In this document: positions 43,679-54,767 of the stretch, one piece after another | Position numbering within the stretch: the first letter of the stretch is position 1 | Layout: every line of letters begins with the position of its first letter | NCBI GenBank assembly: GCA_033558025.1 | Contig: JAUCEF010000006.1 | Coordinates: forward strand, 1,426,001 to 1,490,000 | DNA from: Phytophthora sp. 'mugwort' | Taxonomy: Eukaryota > Oomycota > Peronosporomycetes > Peronosporales > Peronosporaceae | Reading direction: 5' to 3' | DNA: 64,000 nucleotides | Program-made: the position numbers and the translations under genes | The notes under the pieces: generated by a model | What the model was told of the DNA's origin: nothing | The model's input: only the letters and a program-made list of their open reading frames with translations | Database searches by the model: none

Positions 43679-45916
43679 CTACTCGAAGCCAAAGCCAGTG
43701 ATCTCCATTTGAATCACCTGAAGACAGACAGACGACAAGCAAAATGAATAAAAAGAAAAAAACAGCACTTGGAGCCTCCCAAATCAACAACTTACCAGTG
43801 ATAGATATGAGGTGAGATCCTCCTTGGTCTCATATACGGGCAAATCGATGCGGTTAAAGCATGTGTGCGCACGCGGACACAGTCCAAGCGGAGGCGTGCC
43901 AGTAGGTACCATCTGCAGCGTGAATGGATGCACAATGCCACTGGCACTAGTGAGCGCCCTAAAACCCTCTACGGGTACACGCGAGCAACCTGTAGCAAAC
44001 TGCAATAGTCGTGCCCGCTGGTCATCTGTGAAAGACACGACGACATCCCAGAACCACTGGATCACCTCAAGCTCTTGCTCGATTCCTTCGGAATCGTCGT
44101 CCTGGGCTGCATGTCGAACGCGAGAGTTGTTTTGCCAATCCGTCACATTGAGCGTGGGTAATCCACTGAGGTAGAAGTCCAATTCCTGATAGTCAAAGAT
44201 AGTGAGGAGGGATTTCGGGATCACCTCGTATAGTCCCTTGAGTAGCGCTGTGAGCTGATCCGCCACACTGTCCAACATGCGGTAGCGCAGCACGAGCGTT
44301 AAGTACTCAATCTTGTTCTCATCGGTCACATCAATGCTCTCTCCACCAGGTTTGAGCTCCACCACGTCACCTGAGGGTGTCCGAATGCTGAAAGTCACAC
44401 ACAAAGCATTCACGTGATCATTGTCCCGTACCCAACACAAGTGTTTAAAAAGTTCCTCGTCCAGAAATTCCAAGTCGGAGAAGGTAATTGGGACACCTAA
44501 GAGGTGTTTCAATAACGGCAGCGACATGCTTACTTCAAGCACTAGGCCATCCAGAATGGCCTTGCCCAGAAGTCTTCCAGCGAACGTAAAATACTGTAAA
44601 TGATCCTGTCCTTCGGACACGCTCTTGGCCGACTCTGAGTTGATCCAATAGCTCGAGTCTTGTGCGTGGGTTGTCACGAAAAGGCCACGTTCCGAGCTGA
44701 AAAGCTCCTTGCACACAAGTCCAAACCACTCACGCAGAACACCACCAGCATCCAGAGCTGGTTCGCCGATAAACCCGATATTCAAATGTTCCTGCATCCT
44801 CGATTTGTCAACTTCCGCCCCAGCCAGCTGCGGCAATGAGTCGTCCAAGATGGCACAACGACGCACGTCGATTTTGAACATAGATTCCGTATATGGCACA
44901 GCAAGATTGGTGATCTGCTTAAGAAACCACCGTTTTTTCTCTCTCCACGTCATGGCCAGCACACCTTCAAAGTCCAGCAACGGCTCTCCATCCCATCCTT
45001 TCGGATCCACATCCAACGCAACCGAGTCGGTTTTCCTCCACGCCACAGCAGTGCCCGACGCATTGAGCTCAGTGAAAAATCCCATCGACGCCGCGTTCTT
45101 CCGATGCAGTTGCTCGGCCAAATCTCCGTGCAAATGCTTCGCCTGCGGGTTCTTGGACAGGAACGAGTTGTTTCGTAGTTTAGTCACTAGCGAATCCGCT
45201 CGAGCAAACATTGATCCGGGCGCCGCAGGTTCCATGGTCCTGACCCACACGAAGCCTCCGTTGGGCAATGGCACGCGTTGCCACAGTCGTCTCCTGCTTG
45301 CGCCTCTCTGCTTCTGATTCAGCTGCATCTCGTTCAGTCTCCTGTAGCGCAGTGCTCGCTGTCTCATGCTGGTCGTCGCCTCCAGGTCCTGTGCTGTGTC
45401 TCCAAACGACGAGCCACTGCGCAACATAGGCAACGTCTTCGCCTTGTGTAGCGTGGCCGAAGTCTTTGGTTCTCCTGTATCTCCCCATACTGCGGGGTTG
45501 GACTCCGTGCTGACCACCAGGTTTTCCAATAGTGTGGAGCTCAGCAACGTGCCGTTGTCCGTACCCAGGAAGGTGGTTCTGGCCACACGCCGCGTCCTCA
45601 TGTGCGTGTTAGGGTCTTCTACCATTTCCTCCATCGTGGAGAACTCGGCCGACGTGCCACACAGCTGACACAGCTCATGGTTCGGGTGGTTCATATGCGC
45701 ACAAACCAGACACTGCCACTCGCTACGGCCCGAATCCAGCACTGTATCCACCAGGTCCTCCCGTAGTTGCAGACTACGTAGATCCACCGAGTCAATGGCC
45801 ACGTCGTCGTCCAGGTTGTGGCAGTAGCTGGCGCACAGTACGATCACGCAGAACAACAGCAGCACGCACACACCCGCGGCGACCAGCGCCCCGTTCATAG
45901 ACGACGAGTCGCTCAT
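43679..45916 (-). CDS. membrane-anchored HECT E3 ubiquitin ligase with RanBP2-type zinc finger
   Basis: Exons 45916-43796 and 43717-43679 join across a 78-bp intron (SLSL|VIQMEITGFGFE), completing the HECT tail, for 719 aa. Residues 8-31 form one membrane span (GALVAAGVCVLLLFCVIVLC). A RanBP2 zinc finger follows (W67-x-C69-x2-C72 and C83-x2-C86), a fold that can bind ubiquitin or RNA. The HECT domain fills the C-terminal half, with LNIGFIGEPALDAGGVLREW, FAGRLLGKAILDG and the catalytic Cys in RAHTCFNRIDLP. HECT ligases form a ubiquitin thioester on that Cys. The layout (membrane span, zinc finger, HECT) implies a membrane-based ligase with the catalytic part probably in the cytosol. Confidence 0.9.
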
Positions 45917-47595
45917 TGCGTCCCTTAAGTCCGAAGGTTTTTGGCAGTGAGGGCGGCTTGAGTAATGGCTGAGATGAACCTATCCAGAAGCGCTTGCCAC
46001 CGTTTGCCACTTAACCGGATACACTTGCCAAAGCGACGCTGGCAAACTCAGTTGTGTTCCCAAAAATTCGGAATTGCCGCAATACGTTGGATTGCAAATT
46101 TGAAGCTTCTGTTTTCAGCCAATGGGAAGCCGCGAATAAAGGGGCCTTACAACATTTTTCCTTTTCGTTTCACGTATCAGTACCGGCGTTTTCGAGAAAT
46201 GTTTCGATGTCAAGATGATACATTACCGTGGACCACTGCTACCGGTCCTGCCAGCAAATTACACGTATTATGTCGCATCAGTACTTGTGGCTATCTGCAC
46301 CAAGCGCTACAGCGCGCCAAATCGCTCTGACAACGAGACAGCCGCGTGTTGCCAATTGTTAGCCAGGTGTCCCGCAAGAAATTGTGCAAGGAAAGCCCTA
46401 GGTGGGCCGATGTGGCGAAGGTTTTGCATGACGTTATACGTCCCAATACAATACAACGTCATGCAAAACCTTCGCCACACCAGCGATGATGACGATCGAT
46501 TCAGCAACCGCTTGACTAAATGAGAAACGGACTGCCTCGACGCTAGTACAGATTGTCGTGGCGAGGTCAAGTGTGTTTGCAAGGGACGGCGAGGGAGCTG
46601 CGCTGCTGTGATCGATTGACTTAGCGCAATGGTGACGTCAAAGGGTGGACATACGCAACATGGCAATGAGCCTAAACAGCAAAGCAATGACGACACAATC
46701 GGTTTACAGCAACGTTCACGTGTTGACCGAGACATCGCCTTGGCCAACGTCCACAGCGGAATTTAACCGCAAACTTGCGCTATCGTAGTTTACAGGAGAT
46801 ACCGGGGCTTATAAGCGGGCAAATTTCTTCTACTGTCGAAATGTATTGCTCGCGGCAGAGGTTTTAACGGAGGCAGCAATCCTTGTTGTACAGCAATGGG
46901 ATCCGATAATCTGCAGCGAATGCTGCTGCTTTAGGGATGGGTAGTAGCGCAAAGGCAGAAGTCACAAGCATTGAAACAGTGCGAATTGTGACTCGCAGCG
47001 CAACTGGCAAAGACATTGGGGGCTATATACTCGCATGATGGCGTGGCCTTCGCGTTGGGTGCATATTATTAACTATGCACTTTGAATTTTTAACTAGTCA
47101 CCTCGACATCATAATGCGACAACTAGCGTACAACCTCACCTTTGTGTTGGATGTCTTGAAGAAATGTAGACCTGGTAGGCGACAGCTGGTTCATCGAGAC
47201 AACATCAGATTAACCGTCGATGTACGTGGGATGAGTAGCAAGCTACAGCCTCCATACAGTCCTCGAATCGGAGGACTTTCGTACAGTGGCGTTAACGTAG
47301 AATAAAACAGGTCACTAGAGTTGTATGCGGCCATGCTGCTCGTTTTTGCAGTCGTGCAGAACCATGCTGGCGTGTGCCCACAGCTAATGAAACTTGAGTG
47401 CACGTGGCCACTCAGTACTCTACCGCAACGTGAATTGGTCGCGGGCTTAAAACGCATAGCTCTTCATAAGGCAGTGGTTTTGCATGTTTTCGCCAAGCGA
47501 AATGCGTGTTTTATCGCACCGCATACAGCGTAGCTACATGTAAGCTTATACAGTAAAGGAACAAAACAACAAAAGTAGTCATGTATGAAGACTGT
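45917..47595. other. intergenic, repeat-bearing, no supported gene
   Basis: Upstream region of the HECT gene. Contains a perfect hairpin at 46411-46479. The + frame from 46629 (MVTSKGGHTQHGNEPKQQSN, about 45 codons) and 47075-47305 resemble transposon debris but match no clear family. Frames 45965-46330 and 46307-46747 run through the hairpin and look spurious. Confidence 0.35.
46411..46479. repeat. perfect hairpin: 25-bp arms, 19-bp loop
   Basis: 46411-46435 (TGTGGCGAAGGTTTTGCATG...) is the exact reverse complement of 46455-46479. Because of this, a nearly identical peptide, WRRFCMTLY...NVMQNLRH, is read on both strands. Confidence 0.9.
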
Positions 47596-47872
47596 AGCAA
47601 TACCCTATTAGCAAATACATATAGAATTGTTAAGCCCCCCCCTCCCCGCCAATCCACCAGTGATAATGCGCTCTCGGTTCCCCATCGAGACGAATCCCTC
47701 AGACATCACAGGAGCGATAAAACAGTTCGCGTTCCAAGGTTTAAACAATCCTTCTGGACTGATACTGTACTGACCTTCGTTCTTAGATCGTGCGTGAGAC
47801 CCCTCACGCGGCTGGTTCGTCTGAGGACCAGCAGTAGCACGGTGTCTGGCAGACACCCGCGCTACTGCTAAC
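47596..47872 (-). mobile_element. possible solo LTR with terminal hairpin
   Basis: A 277-bp stretch is flanked by the direct repeat ACTGT (47591-47595 and 47873-47877). At its minus-strand 5' end is a strong stem-loop (AGCAGTAGC...GCTACTGCT with an inner GGTGTCTG/CAGACACC stem, 47830-47869). Size and flanking 5-bp repeat suit an LTR, but the ends are not clearly TG...CA, so this is tentative. Confidence 0.35.
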
Positions 47873-48155
47873 ACTGTCTACTGAAGCAAGAGGCATGCTA
47901 GCTTCCGGTGGTGTTGGCTTCCTCTTACATTCATTCCTGCATTTTTTTGTTAAACGGCGAGGATGCGTCATCGGTCGATGTTACTGATTGGCCAACCCGT
48001 GTATCCGACCAATCGTCGCTCTAGTATTTAGCTGCTTGCCACAATCGATAAAATTAGTTGTAGCAGTATAAGCGATTTGATTGGTCAGAGGCACGCGCCC
48101 CCTCTCGGCTTATGTGGTACACACGAGACCGCTCGCCCTCGAGCGACCCCGTCCG

Positions 48156-48169
48156 TCACTTCGCAAAAC
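48156..48169 (+). promoter_or_regulatory. initiator-like motif of the ISCU gene
   Basis: TCACTTCGCAAAAC matches YCAYTYY plus an A-rich flank, 54-67 bases before the ATG at 48223. If used as the start site, the upstream ATG at 48112 would not be in the mRNA, which supports the start chosen. Confidence 0.4.
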
Positions 48170-48222
48170 GAATTCATCGGAGGAGAACGCTACCGAAGAT
48201 CTACATTCACTCGCAAAGCAAC

Positions 48223-48699
48223 ATGATCGCACGCACGGCTCTCAAGCGCTCGCTAAGCGCCTTCTCTGCCGCCCGGCCAGTCGCTAACGTGGCGGCCTTT
48301 GGTCAGGCGCGCATGTACCACGAGAACGTGATCGACCACTACGAGAACCCGCGCAACGTGGGTGCGATGGACAAGAATGCCAAAGACGTCGGCACGGGCC
48401 TCGTAGGCGCCCCCGCCTGCGGCGATGTGATGAAACTGCAGATTCAGGTGGACGAGAACGGCACGATCGTGGACTCCAAGTTTAAGACGTTCGGCTGCGG
48501 CTCGGCCATCGCGTCTTCGTCGGTGGCCACCGAGTGGCTTAAAGGCAAGAGCGTGGAAGACTGCCTCAAGATTAAAAACACGGATATCGCGTCGCACTTG
48601 AAGCTGCCGCCTGTTAAGCTGCACTGCAGTATGCTGGCGGAGGACGCCATTAAGGCCGCCATCTCGGACTACAAGCGCAAGCAGGCGGCATCGGGCTAG
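48223..48699 (+). CDS. ISCU: iron-sulfur cluster scaffold protein ISCU
   Basis: 158 aa, single exon, from the ATG at 48223; this start gives a typical mitochondrial presequence (MIARTALKRSLSAFSAARPV). The scaffold body shows YHENVIDHYENPRNVG and the cluster-binding Cys positions in GAPACGDVMKLQ, FGCGSAIASSS and LPPVKLHCS (the last is also the HSP70-docking LPPVK). ISCU assembles Fe-S clusters in the mitochondrial matrix with NFS1, frataxin and ferredoxin. GC-rich codon use indicates high expression. Confidence 0.95.
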   Translation: MIARTALKRSLSAFSAARPVANVAAFGQARMYHENVIDHYENPRNVGAMDKNAKDVGTGLVGAPACGDVMKLQIQVDENGTIVDSKFKTFGCGSAIASSSVATEWLKGKSVEDCLKIKNTDIASHLKLPPVKLHCSMLAEDAIKAAISDYKRKQAASG

Positions 48700-49870
48700 G
48701 ATGGCACAGGATAGCAACGGTCTTGTCGTCGCCGCGCTCACCCCACGTCTTCATTGAGGCAGAAGATTTTCGAGGGAGTGGACAGTCGGCGCTCGGTGCG
48801 GGTGCAGCTTGGCCCGCACGCGGGGGAAGACAGGTCAAAGAAAAGCATACAGTATTGAAGGAGAGAAAGAGATAAAGCTGTGAAATAATCAGTTGCTAAT
48901 TTATTGCCTGCCGTCATCTAGACTTGCTTACCGATCGTCATGTTTCTATTGCTTGCTGCTATTGCTGCCTGAGTCCAAGCTTGAGGTTGTGCTTGTTGGT
49001 TCCGGTGGTCAGTAATCGCTGCTACCAGACACGATGATGACGAATGGTAGCTGCAACATGAACATATCCCCTGTTGGGCAAACCCTGCTGCTGCATGAAG
49101 AAATATGCTGGGTACAGTAGATTAGATTTCGCTCTTTGATCGCAGCGACCGGTCGCGCGGCTTTTCACTCAACGCAGTCTGTAAACGACAATATACTGTA
49201 ATGGACTTTGCCTATTATTGTGGCACAGGGCAAAATTTGTCCATTGTGCCTCAATGTTGAATCGGGGCTGCAAAAGACGCAATTCAGCGTCCCGTTTGAA
49301 CCACTGTTATTTTATAGTCCTATTGAGGAAGACTCGAGGCCCATGTTAAGCGCAGCAAACATCATCAGCATCAATCTGATGATCCGGTTGAAGCACCACC
49401 TCGCCGTTGCTAGCCTTCTTCATTGTGTTGCGCTTTCCATCATCACGATATTATCGTACAGTACTCCTGCCCTTGTGGAGCAGCCGCACTTTTTGCGAAA
49501 CCCTGCATTCATCTACTAAAGTGCCCGTCCACTGCATGATACAAATGTCGCGAAGCGCAGGATCCAAGCAGAACGATCAAGGCAGCGCGGTGGATGACCA
49601 GGCTGCACTTGAGTGACAAGCTCGTATTTCTGACGCTACCTCGTCAGAAATTAGCCAACCCCCGTTGTTTTAGCCGAATTTACCGCCTTACTGCTTCCTA
49701 CCGCGCAGAGAGCGTAATCCCGTCAGACAACGCCACACTGCAGAGACCAGTTCCAGATTTCGGTTGGGCAAAAGGAAGACTCCAGTCCCTACCCGGAAGG
49801 TAAGTGCCCTTTAACCCCTGCCCACCCACTATGCAGTACCTGATTCACTGCCGTATTCTTAGGTCTGTGC
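48700..49870. other. intergenic, with 5' leader intron of the esterase gene
   Basis: No supported gene. A good donor (CGGAAG|GTAAGT, about 49800) and acceptor (TTCTTAG, ending about 49862) just before the esterase start suggest a short 5' UTR intron. Frames 49208-49519 and 49407-49616 have no recognisable family. Confidence 0.4.
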
Positions 49871-51519
49871 ATGCCAATCCATCGCGTGTCTAACGCCGCC
49901 AAGAAACGCCCCACAGCTCGGCAGATGCGCCGCGGCAAGTCAAAAGGTCAATTTCCCACGCAGATACAGCTTGCTATGGCCACCAGCGAGTCGCTGCGCA
50001 CCGGCGCGCGCTCCGTTTATCTACCACAGCACATCGTCGTGCTCGTGCACGGTAACAACGGCTCGGCCGCCGACTTTGACGCCGTGGAGGCGGCGCTGCT
50101 CGCCAAGTTTGGGGACCGCCAGATGCTAATCATCAAGTCCAAAGCCAACGAGACGGATACGTCACTGGGCGTGGAGATCGGCGGCACGAGGCTCGCCAAG
50201 GAGGTCGTCGAGACCGTGTTCGAGTACGATCTGAGCCCCGTCGTGAGCAGCTACAAGCTGTCGGTCATCGGCCATTCATTGGGCGGACTCTATGCGAGGT
50301 ACGCGCTCGTCCAGGTCATGGGCGCGCTGAGCTGCTTGCACATGGAATACGTCGACTTTGTGACCATTTGCACGCCCCATTTGGGCTCGAGACGGGCGAG
50401 AGGACCGTCTACGATGAAGGTTTGCTGCTCTTGATAGCGGATGCAGTTGGCACATTGTGAACTAATGCAGTATTGGCGTTGGTGTTCATACAGAATATTC
50501 TTCGCCTTGGAGTGCATAAGGTACTGGCGTCGCGATCGATATACGGACATACTGGCATTGATCTGTTGCTGGATGGTGAGTTGTCCTATCGTGCAATAAT
50601 TCGTATTATTCGATCGATACGTACTGATCGACCAGTGTGATGAACTGTGTGGGGGAGGAATGCAGCACAAGTACAACAACTAGAGGGATTGACAGATGTA
50701 GAGACGGTGGCGCCGGCTCGTCCGCTGCTTGAAGTTATGAGCGACCCCGACTCGGAGTTTGTACGTTCGCTCAAACGTTTCCGCAATGGAACACTGGTAG
50801 CGATGACGGACGGCGACTTGGTTGTGCCGTATCCCTCGGCCTCCATGCGCAGTTATAGTCCCTACGTTAGCACTTTCTTGACGGAGCGTTTTATGGATTG
50901 GCGATGGCATATCCGCCACTCTGGTTTCACCGGAGGTGATGACCACCCCGCGTACGCAACATTGTTGGAGCGATTGAACTCGAAGATTGATACTTCGATT
51001 GAGATTGAAAAACATGAACTAGGACTCGATGCAAGCTGTGCTCCAAGATACCCCAGTATTGAAGGATTTGACTGTGACAACAAGCATGAGGTGGAGTTCC
51101 CGCACGAGATGTTGTGCCGTCTGCAGCAGGTACTTCCGTGGCGACGTATTGACGTAACAGTGGAGCCCAGTGGTATGAAAGGCAAAATGCGTCTGCATGA
51201 CTGGCCGATCAACAAGATGCAGCCCCCTGAGTGCCGTGCAGACGAATTCATCGATCTTTTGTGCGACATGATCGGGGCCGACCACCAGCTGCGCCCACTG
51301 ACGACGCCGGATACAGTCGGGATCCTGCGTGAGAGTCCTGCGCTCGAGTTAGCACGCCGGCTCAAGAATGCTGCGAAGCGAACTGACAAGACGAAAAGCG
51401 AGCATTGCAGTGGTGGTAGCGATCCTGAGACACATCACTCGGGAATGACTTCGCCGGCTTCGGGCTCATCTGTCACATCCAGCGATACCAACACTGAACA
51501 TTATCCAGTCCGAGTGTAG
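49871..51519 (+). CDS. DUF676-type putative serine esterase (lipase-like), three exons
   Basis: Exons 49871-50419, 50494-50575 and 50666-51519 join in frame (STMK|NILRLGVHKVLASRS; LLLD|A|QVQQLEG), giving about 494 aa. The alpha/beta-hydrolase core shows HIVVLVHGNNGSAADFD (oxyanion strand) and the nucleophile elbow in SVIGHSLGGLYARYAL; VDFVTICTPHLGSR follows, as in DUF676/FAM135-type proteins. LLEVMSDPDSEFVRSLKRF and MTDGDLVVPY contain the probable acid residue. The basic N-terminus is long and unstructured. Likely cytosolic or membrane-associated lipase; substrate unknown. Confidence 0.8.
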
Positions 51520-52863
51520 CATGTTAAAGAAATCTCGTAGGACTGGAATCACACACAATGTTCTAATTTGTACGTCTGAAGATACTATGCACTTCTCACG
51601 GTTTTAAAAGATTAAAATCAACAGTTGCAATTCACGTTAATCGGGATGGTATTACACTTTGTTCTGTAGCTTGAAGTAAAACACGTGGCTGCGTTTTATC
51701 GAGAACAACAAACAGCAAAAATATACTTCGCTAATACATGTAGAAAGACAGGTTGCCTTCTTACGTCATACGAGGTCGCAATGAAAATTTCCACTTCAAA
51801 TACCAGGTATCCACAAGCATTTCTCTGTACCCGAGCGAAGAGTCCTTGTAGAACGATTGTATTGAGAATCCATCGAGCGCGTCACTTTGATAACGCAGCA
51901 GCATTTTTGTAGCAAAGCCTGCCAATTAAAGCGTCGTGTATGCGTGAGGATTCAGTGAGTACATGTATATCGAGATCGTCGTCATCCTTCAGCTCATACA
52001 TGAATATTCAATGACCAAGGTACAATTGCGTGCCTGATTCAAAGGTTATTTCGTCATTTGAATCAAAGCCCAAAAAATTCTCCGTCTCGACCTATAAACG
52101 GGAAGGCTTTATAAAATACTCAGTTCAAATAGAGTAGTCATGGGTGGCGATGTTTATAAACGACGACAATAACGTCAAACGGAAGAAAGTATCAGCACTC
52201 CGTCACGCGATTTTTGTAGTTGCGTGAGGAGCAAAAAAATTGTAAGAAAGCTTTCTTGTACAATTGAGCTCAGGAAACAAGGCAGTCTTAATATCTACAT
52301 GTACGTGTACCCCTGCGGCTGCAGGGGGCAAAACGTAGTGTACTTGTTATGCCATTTTCAGGGTTCGTTAGTTCAACAATAAGCGCATTCCAGTAAATAA
52401 TATGGCCACTAATTATTCTTTTCATGAGCGTTGACTCAGTTTCGAATGCTTACCTGATATCGCTTCTCAACGCCTATTGATAGCCACCGGTGTTCACGAT
52501 GGCAGCGGGGGTAATATTTTCGTCAAACTGTAAGCAACATATATTATCCGTAGATCGAGATCACTTCACTACGTAGAAGTGTTTTGACACACGGAATACC
52601 CCACCTCTACGCCTTGCCCTGCCATAGTTGGCTATGACGCCAAGCAAAGTTGTCATGAATTTTAGGGATTTTAACAAATATTCAACTCAGATATAACTCT
52701 TATTGCAATCAAAATTGCCTAAACCTTAACCCGAGGTGTACACTCAAACAATTATAAACATACTTTAACAACGAAAAGAACCGAAAAACTCCATAGCACA
52801 TCCCAATCACGTTAAGCTCAATCGAAATATGCAAATGCAATGATAGTCAGAGTGGGGAGGTCC
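51520..52863. other. intergenic, AT-rich, no supported gene
   Basis: Only short frames without family resemblance. A GC-rich small hairpin-like tract (CCCCTGCGGCTGCAGGGGGC) lies near 52310. I see no transposase remains. Confidence 0.4.
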
Positions 52864-54195
52864 TCATTTTTTTGTTTCTTTTAAAAACAGTGGTTTGAAT
52901 TTAGCTTCGTTATTAAGCTGCGTTTGCACTACACTGCCTCCCACCCACTGGAACTCCTTCTGCCCCGTTAATCTATCTTTCAGGGACAGCGCGAAGCCTT
53001 GTTTCGCGCATTTGGCACCTGCCACTCCACAAGAGGCTTTCAGTACAACATCTAGCGCTACATTTTCCACGCGACAATCCCGCCAGGGTAGACCGATAAA
53101 AGAATCACCCGCACCAATCGTCCCCACCACTTTGTCAAGACAAGTAGCAGGCAAGTGATGTACCTCCGACCCGGGTAATCGACACCATCGGCTTCCCGAC
53201 GGCAAATAAAGGCCGTCGTGTGCTGTGTCAACTGACACCCCCATCGCGTCGCCAATACAGCCTCCAAAATCGTCCAGCGCTCTGAAACCAAGCTTTTCGT
53301 GGACGTAGTCCTTGGATATGAATGCGTAGTCCACCAGCAAATTAGCCTGAACGAGAATTCACAACGATGTTATTGTGAGATCATACTACTATAATATATG
53401 ACAACAATGACCAACTTACTTCATAGCGCAACCCCAGTCATTGCGCAGTGCTTCAATCTCAACGGAGATTTTAGCTGTGGGCATATTTTCTCGCAGGTGA
53501 AGCATCATTATTTTAGCTTCTTCCAACTTACGGCCTTCAAAGTGAAACCACAATGGCTTCTTTGTGTTCTCTTAAGCTGCATCACGGTACAGCGAGATTT
53601 GCTTTACGAACGCCTTGAAGCTCAGCTCGGCAAGATTTTGAAAGTTCACGATGATGCGGGACCCCCTCGAGCGACTTGAAAGGATGAACTGGCAGTCACA
53701 ACAGCGTTTACCAAAAGAATCTCATCCGACAATTCCGCTACTCCTGCCACGTACCGAGATGGGCATACTCCCTTCGTCCTCGATGGTCGCAAGCGAGCAA
53801 TCCACGCCGTAAGTCAAAAGATCATTGTGGACGAACGCTGCATCGCTGTCTTTTGCCGGGTCTGTTGACACACACAACCAGCGCATTCTATTCGCGCCGT
53901 TTCCCCCTCTACAGTTGCGACTCGTTAACGACCGAACCTAAACGGTATCAAAAGCATAAACAGCACCGATAAAGGACAATGATTTAATGGCGAGTCTGTC
54001 GTGGTTCTTTAGAAAAAGTAAAAAAACTTCGAATCCTCTGATCTCCGTGTGCTGAAACACACAGCCACCCATACTCCGTTAGGCTCTTCATTAGTATATC
54101 GACTACATACTTGTACATGCAGGAGCCACCTTCTGGATACGCCGCCACCTCGTGGATCACATCGATGGTCGCGATTCCGACGCCAATACCTCCAT
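52864..54195 (-). pseudogene. broken paralogue of the ketohexokinase-like gene
   Basis: The copy keeps the exon layout of 39494-40784 on the opposite strand: 54195-54130 (exon 1), 53937-53755 (exons 2 and 3 fused), 53688-53420 (exon 4, 269 nt, exactly the parent length) and 53346-52864 (exon 5). Shared blocks include IATIDVIHEVAAYPE, RSLTSRNCRGGNGAN, DSDAAFVHNDL and GTIGAGDSFIG. It is broken in several ways. Exon 1 is 66 nt against 67, a frameshift. About 41 nt and the intron between exons 2 and 3 are missing. A TAA interrupts exon 4 (after LYRDAA). Exon 5 has a short compensated frameshift after GDSFIG. Expression would not give a complete kinase. Confidence 0.85.
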
Positions 54196-54767
54196 GTTTT
54201 CGTAGGCCCGCTCAGAGCTTCAACTGCGAGTTCGGACGTGGTTTGGTTGTCTACAAGACAAGATACAAGATCACTAGCCGGTGACTGTGCTATTTTTGGC
54301 ATTTGTGTCGTCTTTAGTCATCTGTTCGTAACAAGTGTTTCAGCTCGAGTTGACACGCTGCGATTGGAAAAACCCTCGCACTCTCGTCGACGTCCTGCGT
54401 GCGACAGACGCTAGCAGAGTAGGGCCTCGGTTACTGGTCAATGTGCCTCTCCACACAGTACTTGCTCTGCAGATGTTCGTGAACTTTCGACGGGCCAACA
54501 CCAGACATGTTGCCTTTGTTTACGACGTTCGAAGGTAAGAATAGAATATTCGATTCAGAGAATCCTCGCGCGGGCCAATCGCAGATCACCTCTATGTATT
54601 TTCCGCCAATCCTGTCCTCGGAGAAGTCTGCTGCAAAAACATTGCCCTTTTCGCATACCCGACCGAGTTGCAGTGGATCATCAAGCGCTGCTGTTCGGGT
54701 TTGCCATTCTACAATTTGCAGCAAGCAAAACAAGCAGGTGAAATATACAGCAAGAAAGGCGCCAACA

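Noticed and set aside
46307..46747. 146-aa minus frame and the overlapping + frame 46215-46523
   Set aside because: Both run through a perfect hairpin, so similar peptides appear on both strands; no family resemblance.
48112..48222. N-terminal extension of ISCU from an upstream ATG
   Set aside because: The later ATG gives a typical mitochondrial presequence, and an initiator-like motif lies between the two ATGs.
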